From Vibrio ulleungensis (GTDB lineage: Bacteria; Pseudomonadota; Gammaproteobacteria; Enterobacterales; Vibrionaceae), in NCBI RefSeq assembly GCF_016900875.1, contig NZ_JAFEUM010000001.1:448918-512917 (forward strand): a DNA stretch of 64,000 nucleotides. Reading direction: 5' to 3'. A program made the position numbers and the translations under genes. Below are positions 55,873-64,000 of the stretch, in pieces; within the stretch, counting starts at the first letter, position 1; each line of letters opens with the position of its first letter. A model generated the notes under the pieces. That model was not told the DNA's origin. It saw only the letters and a list, made by a program, of their open reading frames with translations, and did no database searches.

Positions 55873-56613
55873 TCAAAAACTAACATTTTTGAACACAAGC
55901 GCGATACCCATGAACAGTAGGAAGCCATGAACGATCTTGTGGTAGTCAATTTTGTATTTCTGCATAAAGTGATACGCAATCATACCGCCTGCCAGTCCCA
56001 CAATAAATGCAGGCATTGCAGACATCACATAGTCGAGCACTTCTGCAGTAATTAACCCCTCATTGTAAAACCCAATGTTGGCACCGATCATTTGTAACAT
56101 GAAGAAAAACGCGAGCGTTGATTTAATTTCGTCAGCTGACCATGGCTGCATAGAGGTGTAAGCAATAACCGGTGGACCTGATTCACCAACACTAGCGCCC
56201 AGTAACCCCGAAGTAAACCCTGCACCCACAGTAACTGGGACAGATGTTTTTTGAAACAAAGGCTTAGTAGAGCGAAGTGAGTGAATGCTAGAAGCAATCA
56301 ACACCAAGCCCATAGTGATCAAAATGTAATGAGAAGGAAGACTTGCCAGCAACTTCGCACCCATAAAAGAGGCGGGAATTGAGCCTGCAAATAGAATTAA
56401 GCCGACTTTTCGCTGAATGGAGTGACGCATTTTCCATACGATTGGGAAGGTTACAATCCAGCCAAATATACCTGCGATAGGCACAGCTGTTTGCGCACCA
56501 ACTAACAGTGAGAGTAAAGGTACCGACACCAACGCCGAGCCAAACCCGGTGAGACCTTGGGTAAATCCGGCCAATGCGATGATCATCGAAATGAGTATAA
56601 GGGTTGTATCCAT
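55873..56613 (-). CDS. TauE/SafE-family membrane transporter
   Basis: This 246-residue protein has about eight membrane segments and the internal duplicate typical of TauE/SafE (FTQGLTGFGSALVSVPLLSLL near residue 18, FTSGLLGASVGESGPPVIAYTSM near 130). Family members export sulfite, sulfonates or sulfoacetate. It is divergent from the glycyl radical enzyme and downstream of the sulfatase on the opposite strand. It could handle sulfite, sulfonate or another oxyanion in this island. The family is broad and specificity cannot be deduced. Confidence 0.9.
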   Translation of the reverse strand: MDTTLILISMIIALAGFTQGLTGFGSALVSVPLLSLLVGAQTAVPIAGIFGWIVTFPIVWKMRHSIQRKVGLILFAGSIPASFMGAKLLASLPSHYILITMGLVLIASSIHSLRSTKPLFQKTSVPVTVGAGFTSGLLGASVGESGPPVIAYTSMQPWSADEIKSTLAFFFMLQMIGANIGFYNEGLITAEVLDYVMSAMPAFIVGLAGGMIAYHFMQKYKIDYHKIVHGFLLFMGIALVFKNVSF

Positions 56614-56692
56614 CTTCCGTCCTAAAAAGCGCTGAGTTGCCCTGTAAATTTATGGACACTATAGGCTTCATACAGTTAATTACCATTACACG

Positions 56693-56773
56693 TGTCACAT
56701 TGTGTCAATTTTTGTTGATTTACTTTCGCATTGTGACATTTCTCCCAGACGCAATTCAACGGCTCTATATAAT
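56693..56773 (+). promoter_or_regulatory. Control region of the glycyl-radical-enzyme gene
   Basis: CATTGTG(T/A)CA appears at 56698 and 56729, i.e. 31 bp or three helical turns apart. Because each copy has an internal palindrome (CACATTGTG), the two also form a TGTCACA inverted pair (56693-56738). TATAAT at 56768-56773 lacks a good -35, so the promoter may need an activator bound at these sites. The rest of the 383-bp divergent region to 56996 holds no gene. The ribosome site AAGAGGAAA precedes the ATG at 56997. Confidence 0.55.
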
Positions 56774-56996
56774 GGGCTTAACAATACAAAGCCCTAACTG
56801 CACCCAACGGGTTGTAGACAAAAAATACAATAACGAGTCGACCTTAACGTGGGCTTGTTGAGTGAGACGTTAAGCGATTTAAAGACCCCAATGGGCTACC
56901 AAAGAAGCACCATGATAGTAAGGGGAGTGCGGTTGAACTGCCGCACTGAAGCGCGTCCACATATCGAATTAGATTGAATATTTTAAGAGGAAAACA

Positions 56997-59528
56997 ATGG
57001 ACAATTTTCAGGTGGAACAGGATGCTTTACTCCAAAGCAACTCGGGTACGCACACATTAGCGCGTGGTGTAGAGGCGTTTGATAAGGTGTATGGCTTGGG
57101 CTATGAAGTGGGCCATGAGGATTGGTCACCCTATCCACGAGTCAATACTCTGAGGCAGACTTTCCTTGATAGACCTTATGAAATTGATGTCGAACGACTT
57201 CGCCTAGTGACTCAAGCCTATAAGGATAACGAGGCCACGCCTCGCATTTTGCAATGTGCGTATGCATTTGAAAACGTACTACTAAACAGCACGTTACACA
57301 TCTATGAGCATGACCTTATTTTGGGTGAGATTGCCGCACCTGCCAAAGCCTCTCCGATTTATCCCGAGTTTTCCGTAGATTGGATTATTGACGAGATTTT
57401 GCATTCGCCGTTTGAAGAGCGTTCTAACGATCAGTTCTACATTCGCAACGATCAAGATCGCGCCGAAATCTTGGAGCTGTGTGAGTACTGGAAAGGCAAA
57501 AGCGCCAACGAAATCATTACCGCCCATTTGGATGACGACCAGAAGAAAGGCTCGCACATGGGCGAGAAAGTGTTCCAAACCAACAATTATCACTTTGCGG
57601 GAATTGGTCATTTTGCCATGGACTTCAACAAGCTCATGACACTGGGCTACGACGGAGTATTACAGCAGGCTAAGAGCGCATTCGAAAAGTTATCTAAGCA
57701 AGATCCCGAATTTAGTGATAAGCGAGACTATTACAAAGCCACCATCATTTCGTTGGAAGCGGCGAAAAAGTACATCGCTCGCTACGCAAAGTTTGCCAAT
57801 GAACTGGCCAGCACTGAAATAGACAGCAAGCGCAAACAAGAATTGCAGACTATGTCAGCCAACTGCGCTCAAATTGCAGGAGGCGCTCCGCAAAACTTTT
57901 GGCAAGCGGTTCAATTGTTTAACTTTGCTGTGACGCTTACTCAAATTGAAGGTAATGGCCATTCAATTTCGTACGGTCGTATGGATCAGTGGTTGTTCCC
58001 ATTTTACGAAAAAGACGTGAAAGAGCGTGCTGTGTCGAAAGACTTCATTCTTGAGCTGATTGAAGTGCTTTACGTCAAAATGAATAACCCAACCAAACTT
58101 AAAGACAAAGGCACAGTAAAAGTGCGTAACGGCCGCGGTTTTGGCGGCGAGAGCTTAACCATTGGTGGGGTTGACGCACACGGCGATGATGCGACTAATG
58201 ATCTCACAATGCTGATGTTAGAAGCGTCTGTGCATACTCGAATGATGAACCCTTGGGTGTGTGTGCGCTTACACGAAAATACGCCTTATGAGCTTAAAAT
58301 CAAAACCATTGAGTGCATTCGCGCAGGCTACGGTCATCCTAAGTTATTCAATGACGGCCCTGCAATTAAAGCAATGTACAGCAAAGGCTTAAGTATTGAA
58401 GAGGCAAGAGATTACGCAGTCGTGGGTTGCGTAGAGCCAACGATTCCAGGTAAAGAGCATGGCTGGCTTGATGCAGGGTACGTGAATACGGCGAAAATGA
58501 TGGAAATGGTGATCAATGGTGGGCGCATTCTTTCTGGACCTAACGCAGGCTTACAACTAGGGCCTGATACAGGAAGCCTAGAGACCTATACATCGTTTGA
58601 AGAAGTACTAGAAAGCGTTAACAAACAGTTTGCTTATTGGTGCGATCAGTTGTGTAGCTGTCTCAACGTGACCGACAAAGTGCACCGCATGATAAAACCG
58701 ACCCCTTATATTTCTGCGTTTTTTGACGGCTGTATAGAGTCGGGTAAAGACATGACCTATGGCGGCGTTAAATATAACGGCACAGCGCCACAAGCGGCAG
58801 GCATTGCAACCTGTGCAGACTCATTAGCCAGCATCAAAAAACTGATGTTTGATGACAAGAAGTATTCAGGCAAACAGCTATTAGACGCCGTACGAGACAA
58901 CTGGGAAGGGCATGAGAAACTGTATGCTTTGGTCAATAGCTCAAAGATCCCGCACTACGGCAACGATATAGACGAAGCAGACGAGCTGTTTACCTTTATG
59001 TTCGAATGTTTCTGTAAACACATCAAAGGTCGTAAAAACCCTCGCGGCGGTAAATTTAGTCCTGGAGTTTACACTGTAAACGCTAACGTAGGCATGGGGT
59101 TATACACCAACGCAACACTAGATGGCCGTAAAAACGCCGAGCCCATTTCAGACAACATGGGTCCGGTTCATACTGCCGGTGGCTCGCACGATATTTCGGG
59201 TCCAACAGCCATCGTAAACTCTGTCACCAAAGTGGATCACAGTTTAGCCACCAATGGTACGTTGCTTAACCTAAGGTTCCCTGAAGACGCAGTCTCTGGT
59301 GTTGAAGGCCGTGACATTTTAGTGAGCTTTGTCGATGAGTACATCGCTAAGCAAGGCATGCATGTTCAATTTAACATCATGAGTTCCGAGAAGATGAAAG
59401 CGGCGCAAAAGAATCCTGAGATGTATAGAGATATGTTGGTTCGAGTTGCGGGATACAGCGCCTACTTTGTAGAGCTGGGTAAGCCGCTGCAAGACGATTT
59501 GATTCAACGTACTGAGCTTAGGTTCTAA
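56997..59528 (+). CDS. Glycyl radical enzyme of the dehydratase/lyase clade
   Basis: This 843-residue oxygen-sensitive radical enzyme has the glycyl radical motif RVAGYSAYF with Gly819 near the C-terminus. The active-site Cys478 is in VVGCVEPTIPGKEHGW, with Glu480 two residues on. Unlike pyruvate formate-lyase, it has a single thiyl Cys. Residues matching glycerol/propanediol dehydratase are present: Asp492 (Cys+14, GWLDAGY), a His-Ser pair in EGNGHSISYGR, and a His in GIGHFAMDF. The CutC Thr at Cys+13 is Leu here, so choline lyase is unlikely. No N-terminal microcompartment peptide or shell genes are seen. A TauE-type transporter is divergent, which leaves a sulfonate substrate possible. The activase follows at 59729. 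The reaction is unassigned. Confidence 0.9.
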   Translation: MDNFQVEQDALLQSNSGTHTLARGVEAFDKVYGLGYEVGHEDWSPYPRVNTLRQTFLDRPYEIDVERLRLVTQAYKDNEATPRILQCAYAFENVLLNSTLHIYEHDLILGEIAAPAKASPIYPEFSVDWIIDEILHSPFEERSNDQFYIRNDQDRAEILELCEYWKGKSANEIITAHLDDDQKKGSHMGEKVFQTNNYHFAGIGHFAMDFNKLMTLGYDGVLQQAKSAFEKLSKQDPEFSDKRDYYKATIISLEAAKKYIARYAKFANELASTEIDSKRKQELQTMSANCAQIAGGAPQNFWQAVQLFNFAVTLTQIEGNGHSISYGRMDQWLFPFYEKDVKERAVSKDFILELIEVLYVKMNNPTKLKDKGTVKVRNGRGFGGESLTIGGVDAHGDDATNDLTMLMLEASVHTRMMNPWVCVRLHENTPYELKIKTIECIRAGYGHPKLFNDGPAIKAMYSKGLSIEEARDYAVVGCVEPTIPGKEHGWLDAGYVNTAKMMEMVINGGRILSGPNAGLQLGPDTGSLETYTSFEEVLESVNKQFAYWCDQLCSCLNVTDKVHRMIKPTPYISAFFDGCIESGKDMTYGGVKYNGTAPQAAGIATCADSLASIKKLMFDDKKYSGKQLLDAVRDNWEGHEKLYALVNSSKIPHYGNDIDEADELFTFMFECFCKHIKGRKNPRGGKFSPGVYTVNANVGMGLYTNATLDGRKNAEPISDNMGPVHTAGGSHDISGPTAIVNSVTKVDHSLATNGTLLNLRFPEDAVSGVEGRDILVSFVDEYIAKQGMHVQFNIMSSEKMKAAQKNPEMYRDMLVRVAGYSAYFVELGKPLQDDLIQRTELRF

Positions 59529-59600
59529 ACTAAAGGTTCTAAACTTAAGATTCTAAGCTGCATAATTTATGTTGAAGGGTTTGAATTACAGCTGTTAAGC

Positions 59601-59639
59601 GTCTAATTCTTAGCGCTTTTTATGGCCTAAGAATTAGAC
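59601..59639 (+). other. Perfect 13-bp hairpin between the glycyl radical enzyme and its activase
   Basis: GTCTAATTCTTAG and CTAAGAATTAGAC pair perfectly around a 13-base loop, 72 nt after the enzyme stop and 90 nt before the activase start. There is no U-tract, so it is more likely an attenuating or mRNA-protecting structure that lowers activase relative to enzyme. Just upstream, GGTTCTAAACT is repeated at 59521 and 59535. Confidence 0.7.
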
Positions 59640-59728
59640 CTTGTTATTAAACAACCCTATTGGGCATCGAGTTTGTTTCGGTAAGTTCATGCCCATTTCT
59701 CGCGTCGCGACTCACTTTGAGGTTTATT

Positions 59729-60682
59729 GTGTCAAACCAAGCAACGGTTCTTAACGTCCAAAGGTTCACTTTACACGATGGCCCTGGAATACGAACAGAG
59801 TTCTTTCTAAAAGGCTGCCCACTGCGCTGTGATTGGTGTGGCAACCCAGAAAGCTTCAATCGAAAAGCGGAAGTCGGTGTTTATCAAAACAAATGTCTCA
59901 CCACAGATAAGTGCAGCGAATGTAGTGATGTGTGTGAGCAGCCAAATATGCTCATCTTTTCCGATGCAGCATTACAAAAGATCGATAGAAGTGCATGCAC
60001 AAGCTGTTTAGGCTGCGCGCAAGAGTGCCCCTCAGAAGCGATTAAGCAGTGGGGAAGTGAGATGTCGATAGAGCAGTGCGTGGAAGTGACTAAAAAAGAC
60101 CGCGGTTTTTACGAGCGCTCTGGCGGAGGAGTGACAGTATCTGGTGGAGAGCCACTGCTGCAAAGTGACTTTGTTTATGACTTATTCAAAGTGTGCCAAA
60201 AAGAAGGGATCCATACCTGTCTAGAGTCTAGTTTTTTCGCCCACTGGAGCAAAATTGACGCACTGCTTCCTGTTACCGATCTGTTTATTTCCGATATTAA
60301 GCTGATGGATTCAGCAAAACACAAAAAGCACACTGGTGTCGACAATCACAAGATACTCGACAACCTTAAACGACTTTCTACTACAGACAAACCGCTTATA
60401 CTTCGCATCCCTGTGATCCCGTTCGTCAATGATGATCTTGGTAACGCAGAAGCGACCGCAGATTTTATTCTCAATGAAATGGGCGGTAGGGTAAGAACGC
60501 TGCAGCTTTTGAGTTTCATGCGTTTAGGCGAAGAAAAGTATGCTTCACTAGGCCTTGATTACCCGATGCGTAACTTAGAGTTTGATCGTATTGAGTTTCA
60601 AAACCGAGTGAATCAATTGGCCAAGTACTTTAACCAGCGAGGGATCCATTGTTTGGTGGGGACCAAAGAGAGTGCTGGATAA
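59729..60682 (+). CDS. Glycyl-radical-enzyme activase (radical SAM, 8Fe-ferredoxin insert)
   Basis: This 317-residue radical SAM protein generates the Gly radical on the upstream enzyme. The SAM-cluster Cys are in GCPLRCDWCGNPE. A ferredoxin-like insert with two clusters follows (CLTTDKCSECSDVC and CTSCLGCAQEC), typical of activases of GD, CutC, IslA and HypD. SGGEPLLQ and SDIKLMD complete the fold. The GTG at 59729 follows TGAGG by 6 nt; a 23-codon extension to 59660 lacks a site. It is cotranscribed or attenuated after the hairpin at 59601. Confidence 0.94.
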   Translation: MSNQATVLNVQRFTLHDGPGIRTEFFLKGCPLRCDWCGNPESFNRKAEVGVYQNKCLTTDKCSECSDVCEQPNMLIFSDAALQKIDRSACTSCLGCAQECPSEAIKQWGSEMSIEQCVEVTKKDRGFYERSGGGVTVSGGEPLLQSDFVYDLFKVCQKEGIHTCLESSFFAHWSKIDALLPVTDLFISDIKLMDSAKHKKHTGVDNHKILDNLKRLSTTDKPLILRIPVIPFVNDDLGNAEATADFILNEMGGRVRTLQLLSFMRLGEEKYASLGLDYPMRNLEFDRIEFQNRVNQLAKYFNQRGIHCLVGTKESAG

Positions 60683-60940
60683 GCATTACTACCAGCTACC
60701 AAAGCCCTGTTAATATCCCACCTTATAGCCCGTGCAATGCCGTAATTAGGCAAATTGGTGCGTTTATGTATCTACCATAACGTCAGTTGTAACAGGTTAA
60801 TCGCTGCTTTATGTTGTCGTTTTTGTTCAATCTTTCATTTCTAACATCTCCTACTATTCTCGGCACAGAAAGAGATAAGACATCTCAGACGAAGACCTCT
60901 TAATCAAAACCACGCTACCCAGATAGCCAGGAAAATAGCC

Positions 60941-61765
60941 ATGTTAGAAATTAAACCAATCGAATCACTAAAAGAACTCGCAGAGCTAAAAACACAGTAT
61001 TTTGAAGAATCTACAGCACCACTTGATGGTATGTGGCATTTTGGCTTTGTGCCGATGTCGAGTCACTTCGGGTTTTATGAAAATGATGCTCTCGTTGGCT
61101 ATTGCTGCATTAACGGTGATGGCTACATGTTGCAATTCTATTTGTCACAAGACGCTGAGACGCAAGCTAAAGATCTGTTTACTTTGATTGCTGAGCAAAA
61201 TAGTTCGGTGTTCGGTACCGTCAAAGGCGCCTTTGCCAGTACTGCCGAACCTCAATATCTATCTTTGTGCTTAGATAACGCATCGTCAGTGACCGTCAAT
61301 GCGTTGATGTATCAGCAAATTACATCATCCATTTCTAGCGCTGCTGGGGATTTAGAGCTGACGCTTGCTAGTCACGAACAACTGGCTGATTTTGTAGCGT
61401 TTGCTGTTGAAAGTATTGGCGCTCCTGCAGAGTGGTTGTCGGGTTACTTTGGCAATTTGATAGGTCGGGGGGAGCTTTGGGGTTACTGGAGAGACGGTCG
61501 TCTTATCGCATCCGGTGAGTGTCGCTTGTTTGATGAACATCAGACTCAATATGCGGATCTAGGGATGATTGTCGCCGAGTCAGAGCGGGGGCTCGGTGTC
61601 GCCACTCGCGTATTAAGCAGGCTAATAACTATGGCTAATGAACGTGGTTTAACGCCTATGTGCTCGACAGAAAATGGTAACTTGGGCGCGCAAAAGGCTA
61701 TTCAGCGCGCTGGCCTAAAGCCGCTAAACCGCTTAGTCCAAGTAGAGTTTGAGCAAAACAATTAG
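60941..61765 (+). CDS. GNAT-family N-acetyltransferase with extra N-terminal half
   Basis: In this 274-residue protein the C-terminal half (about 150-274) is a GNAT domain with the acetyl-CoA loop SERGLGVATRVLSRLI and the terminal 'NLGAQKAIQRAGL'. The N-terminal half (MWHFGFVPMSSHFGFYENDALVGYCCING) looks like a second, degenerate GNAT-like fold. AGGAA precedes the ATG. The acceptor substrate is unknown. It is monocistronic, with an imperfect stem (61779-61821) after it. Confidence 0.85.
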   Translation: MLEIKPIESLKELAELKTQYFEESTAPLDGMWHFGFVPMSSHFGFYENDALVGYCCINGDGYMLQFYLSQDAETQAKDLFTLIAEQNSSVFGTVKGAFASTAEPQYLSLCLDNASSVTVNALMYQQITSSISSAAGDLELTLASHEQLADFVAFAVESIGAPAEWLSGYFGNLIGRGELWGYWRDGRLIASGECRLFDEHQTQYADLGMIVAESERGLGVATRVLSRLITMANERGLTPMCSTENGNLGAQKAIQRAGLKPLNRLVQVEFEQNN

Positions 61766-61869
61766 CATTTATTGTAAACGCTCTTACCTCTATTTGGTGA
61801 GGGCGAATTGGTGAAAGAGCGAACCTAGCTTATAGTGATGGTTGAAGCTAAGAATAGATTGAGAGTGAT

Positions 61870-62721
61870 ATGATCCAATGGCTTAAGCATTCAAGCAAAC
61901 CTGAAGTCGCAAAGTACATTGAGTGCTATTGGCTGATTGAAAAAGAAGCTGACTCCGAGAGTTTTAACTTTCCAAAATTAAACCCGGATCCCTCGGCTCA
62001 TCTGATTATTTCGCCTGACAATCAGAGCTATCATTATGATATGAATCCGAGTGCGATTGATGGTAAAGGAACGCATTGGCTCTTTCCACATCATCAAACG
62101 CTGCAACTCGACCATTCGAAACCTTTTGTCCACCTAGGTGTTAAGTTTCAGGTTGGTGCGCTCTATTCGTTTAAACACTTCGCAGAGCAGCAGCCAACGC
62201 TCGATTGTGTAGAGCAGGTCCAATTTAGTGAACTGTTTTCTGAGTTGATCACCGGGGAAAGCGTTAGCACTGCTGCGCTGATTAACCTGGCACGCTCTAA
62301 CCCAAACAAGTGTTGCAATGAATTGGATCGGTTGTTCTTGCCTTGGGCGCTCAGCAGTCATGAGGATGCTCACAGCCAGATAACCCGAAAAGCGGTTCAA
62401 GCTGTTGAATCAACGCCCATTTCCGATATAGGCAAGCAGCTGTATTGCTCGCAACGAACATTAGAAAGAAGCTTTAACAGGGTGACGGGTTTGACGTTAA
62501 AGCAATGCCAGTCCATGAAAAAACTCGAGGCTATGCTTGAGTACCTGTATCAACGTGACTCTGCCGATATCGATTGGGTAGAGATCGCCTTTCAGTTTGG
62601 ATTTAGCGATCAGCCTCACCTCATCCGCTACTTAAAGAAACAGATCGGCATTACGCCCAAGGTTTACGAAAAACAGCGCGGCCTAACCATAGATGTTTAT
62701 GGTGGTGTTAGCTCTGTATAA
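61870..62721 (+). CDS. AraC-family regulator (DUF6597-type N-terminus)
   Basis: The 283-residue regulator has an N-terminal domain of the kind starting with 'KYIECYWLIEKE', an unusual AraC sensor. The C-terminal HTH runs over about 175-275 (ISDIGKQLYCSQRTLERSFNRVTGLTLKQCQ and IDWVEIAFQFGFSDQPHLIRYLKKQIG). It may control the neighbouring acetyltransferase genes, which lie within 110 bp on either side. The effector is unknown. Confidence 0.88.
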   Translation: MIQWLKHSSKPEVAKYIECYWLIEKEADSESFNFPKLNPDPSAHLIISPDNQSYHYDMNPSAIDGKGTHWLFPHHQTLQLDHSKPFVHLGVKFQVGALYSFKHFAEQQPTLDCVEQVQFSELFSELITGESVSTAALINLARSNPNKCCNELDRLFLPWALSSHEDAHSQITRKAVQAVESTPISDIGKQLYCSQRTLERSFNRVTGLTLKQCQSMKKLEAMLEYLYQRDSADIDWVEIAFQFGFSDQPHLIRYLKKQIGITPKVYEKQRGLTIDVYGGVSSV

Positions 62722-62798
62722 ATTGTCGGAAATGTTCAATTAAGAGCTTCAAGATTTCGCTATTGTTCACTCACTAACTTTTGAACTCGAGAATAATT

Positions 62799-63236
62799 AT
62801 GATCCGAAAATTACGCACAGAAGACATAGATAACGCTGTGTCTATCTGGTTTGAGGCGTCGATTAAAGCCCACAACTTTATTTCTGAAGAATTCTGGTCT
62901 TCTCAAAAACAGAACATGCGCGAGCTGTACCTGCCTAATTGTGAATCGTGGGTATACGAATCGGAAGGAAAACTCATTGGCTTTGTCTCTTATTATGAAG
63001 GAAGCATACCGGCGATTTTTGTCGACCCAGATTGTCAATCGCGTGGGGTAGGCACACAACTGCTAAATCATGTGAAGAGCATGTATAACAAACTGACACT
63101 GACGGTTTATGTAGACAATGAAAACACCTATCGATTTTATCAACATCATGGTTTCATTGACTTGGATAAATGCATTTGTGACCACACGGGAAAACAACAA
63201 ATGGAAATGTGTTGGGAAAATGCTGAAGTTACCTAG
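62799..63236 (+). CDS. GNAT-family N-acetyltransferase (YjaB/PhnO-like)
   Basis: This 145-residue GNAT protein has the acetyl-CoA site CQSRGVGTQLLNHVK and the conserved strand IPAIFVDPD, and ends with YRFYQHHGFIDL. ATG 62799 (MIRKLRTEDIDNAVSIW) is the family start; an earlier in-frame ATG at 62781 adds six residues. It is probably a small-molecule or protein N-acetyltransferase; the substrate is unknown. Confidence 0.85.
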   Translation: MIRKLRTEDIDNAVSIWFEASIKAHNFISEEFWSSQKQNMRELYLPNCESWVYESEGKLIGFVSYYEGSIPAIFVDPDCQSRGVGTQLLNHVKSMYNKLTLTVYVDNENTYRFYQHHGFIDLDKCICDHTGKQQMEMCWENAEVT

Positions 63237-63723
63237 CTACCCAGTTATTTAACGTAAAGTGTGACTTGGTGCTTATTGAGAGCGCTATTTGAATCTTTGA
63301 ACGTGTTCCATTTACCATGAAATGATTGTTGTCATTGGTGACTCCCTAGATAACGGTAGTCTTTAAAAGTTCGAGCTTAGCAACGGCCAAAATACAGCTG
63401 ATATAGGCTCGATCTTAACCTCCATTAATACGGTAATGCGGTACTACCTCGTACGCGTGACTTCATAAAGCGGCATTAAGTTGCGCTATTGCCTTTTTCA
63501 TCACCTCAACGCCACTATCGCATATCCATCCATCACTGGATTAGAATCGTAATAGACACAACTTACCCACCTCTCTGAAGTCGTGACCATTATCCACAAT
63601 TCGAATAATTGATTATGAGTACAAGTCGTTTCACACATTTAAAGCGATCCACTATATTGATTCCACACAGGGATACTCATTGTGAACAGGACGTCTCATA
63701 ACACATTAAGAGAATTGTTAACT
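63237..63723. other. Gene-less 487-bp stretch before the DUF1254 gene
   Basis: No credible coding region, terminator or repeat was seen. The last 100 bp would hold the promoter and ribosome site (TAAGAGAA) of the DUF1254 gene. Confidence 0.5.
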
Positions 63724-64000
63724 ATGAAAAGAGCCATTATTGCTTCACTCATCACCCTTAGTATGACTTCATATGCGATCGCGCAGCCTAAGTACAGCGC
63801 TGAGGTGCCTAATAGCATTATCACCCCAAACTCGGTTTCGTCTGTCTATCTTGGCGAACTCAACTACGTTGATGGCGCGCCATCAGTTGAGACGCATGCT
63901 AAAGTGCAAGATTTTGTGCAAGTATCTAACGCTGTTCGAGTATTCCTATCCGGCATTCCTGTTGCGTCGATACAAGGCATGTTACTTGGGCACGAAAGTA
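63724..64000 (+). CDS. DUF1254-family exported protein, 5' part (runs off the window)
   Basis: The first 92 codons are visible. A signal peptide (MKRAIIASLITLSMTSYAIA) is followed by IITPNSVSSVYLGELNYVDGAPSVETHAKVQD-type sequence and VSNAVRVFLSGIPVASIQGML, the opening of DUF1254 proteins, which usually continue with a DUF1214 domain. The C-terminal part lies outside the window. The function of the family is unknown; many are periplasmic. Confidence 0.82.
   Translation, partial: MKRAIIASLITLSMTSYAIAQPKYSAEVPNSIITPNSVSSVYLGELNYVDGAPSVETHAKVQDFVQVSNAVRVFLSGIPVASIQGMLLGHES

Noticed and set aside
56997..59528. Pyruvate formate-lyase or choline trimethylamine-lyase
   Set aside because: There is a single Cys with GCVE rather than the PFL Cys-Cys pair, and the Thr that contacts choline in CutC is Leu here, with no microcompartment genes.

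Overview
The window looks like a chromosomal stretch from a marine gammaproteobacterium, most likely a Vibrio or close relative. The reasons are a GMP reductase whose catalytic Cys falls at residue 186 as in the enterobacterial enzyme, rhombosortase-type GlyGly-CTERM tails, the dense packing of sugar and acid-sugar operons with their own regulators, and red-algal galactan genes. Taxonomy is inferred from gene content; no similarity search was run. No rRNA, tRNA, CRISPR array or intact insertion sequence was recognised.

Region 1 (1-10 kb): the 3' end of a surface protein with a long PEPEPT repeat, a trypsin-like protease with a GlyGly-CTERM tail, a minus-strand trio (beta-helix protein, PrsT-like TPR lipoprotein, exported S1C-type protease), the NAD(P)HX repair enzyme, and guaC. 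A near-consensus promoter upstream of guaC runs straight into a terminator-like hairpin.

Region 2 (10.3-27 kb): a galactan/galactoside utilisation locus. It holds lacZ and an AraC regulator on the minus strand. Divergent from these are a galactonate-dehydratase-like enzyme, a complete oligopeptide-type ABC importer, an FCD GntR regulator, a GH117 (3,6-anhydro-L-galactosidase family) enzyme, KDGal kinase, KDPGal aldolase, an aldo/keto reductase and a VOC protein. Together they predict import of neoagaro- or related galacto-oligosaccharides, cytoplasmic cleavage, and D-galactose catabolism by the De Ley-Doudoroff (DgoD-K-A) route.

Region 3 (27-37 kb): a LysR regulator and a methyltransferase, then an acid-sugar operon. 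The operon has an Asp/Glu-racemase-like protein, an isopropylmalate-type dehydrogenase, a tripartite tricarboxylate transporter (TctC/B/A), an OtnK-type kinase and an OtnC-type decarboxylase. The divergent regulator is a GntR protein with two apparent winged helices, and two identical-geometry 26-bp palindromes lie in its control region.

Region 4 (37-49 kb): an IclR regulator with a divergent FAD oxidoreductase and an orphan sugar-binding protein; a CbpA/DnaJ-like gene downstream of a decayed dnaK 3' end; a DUF3299 remnant; then an epimerase-like protein, a shikimate-kinase-like protein, DUF3626, an MccF-like peptidase, and a reductase/TetR pair.

Region 5 (49-61 kb): a sulfur and radical-enzyme island. 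It contains an exported 4,5-dihydroxyphthalate-decarboxylase-like binding protein, an anaerobic sulfatase-maturating radical SAM enzyme, a lipoprotein that is only an FKBP N-terminal domain, an outer-membrane-like protein, a Cys-type sulfatase, a TauE/SafE transporter, and a glycyl radical enzyme with its activase. Two GNAT acetyltransferases, an AraC regulator and the start of a DUF1254 protein close the window.
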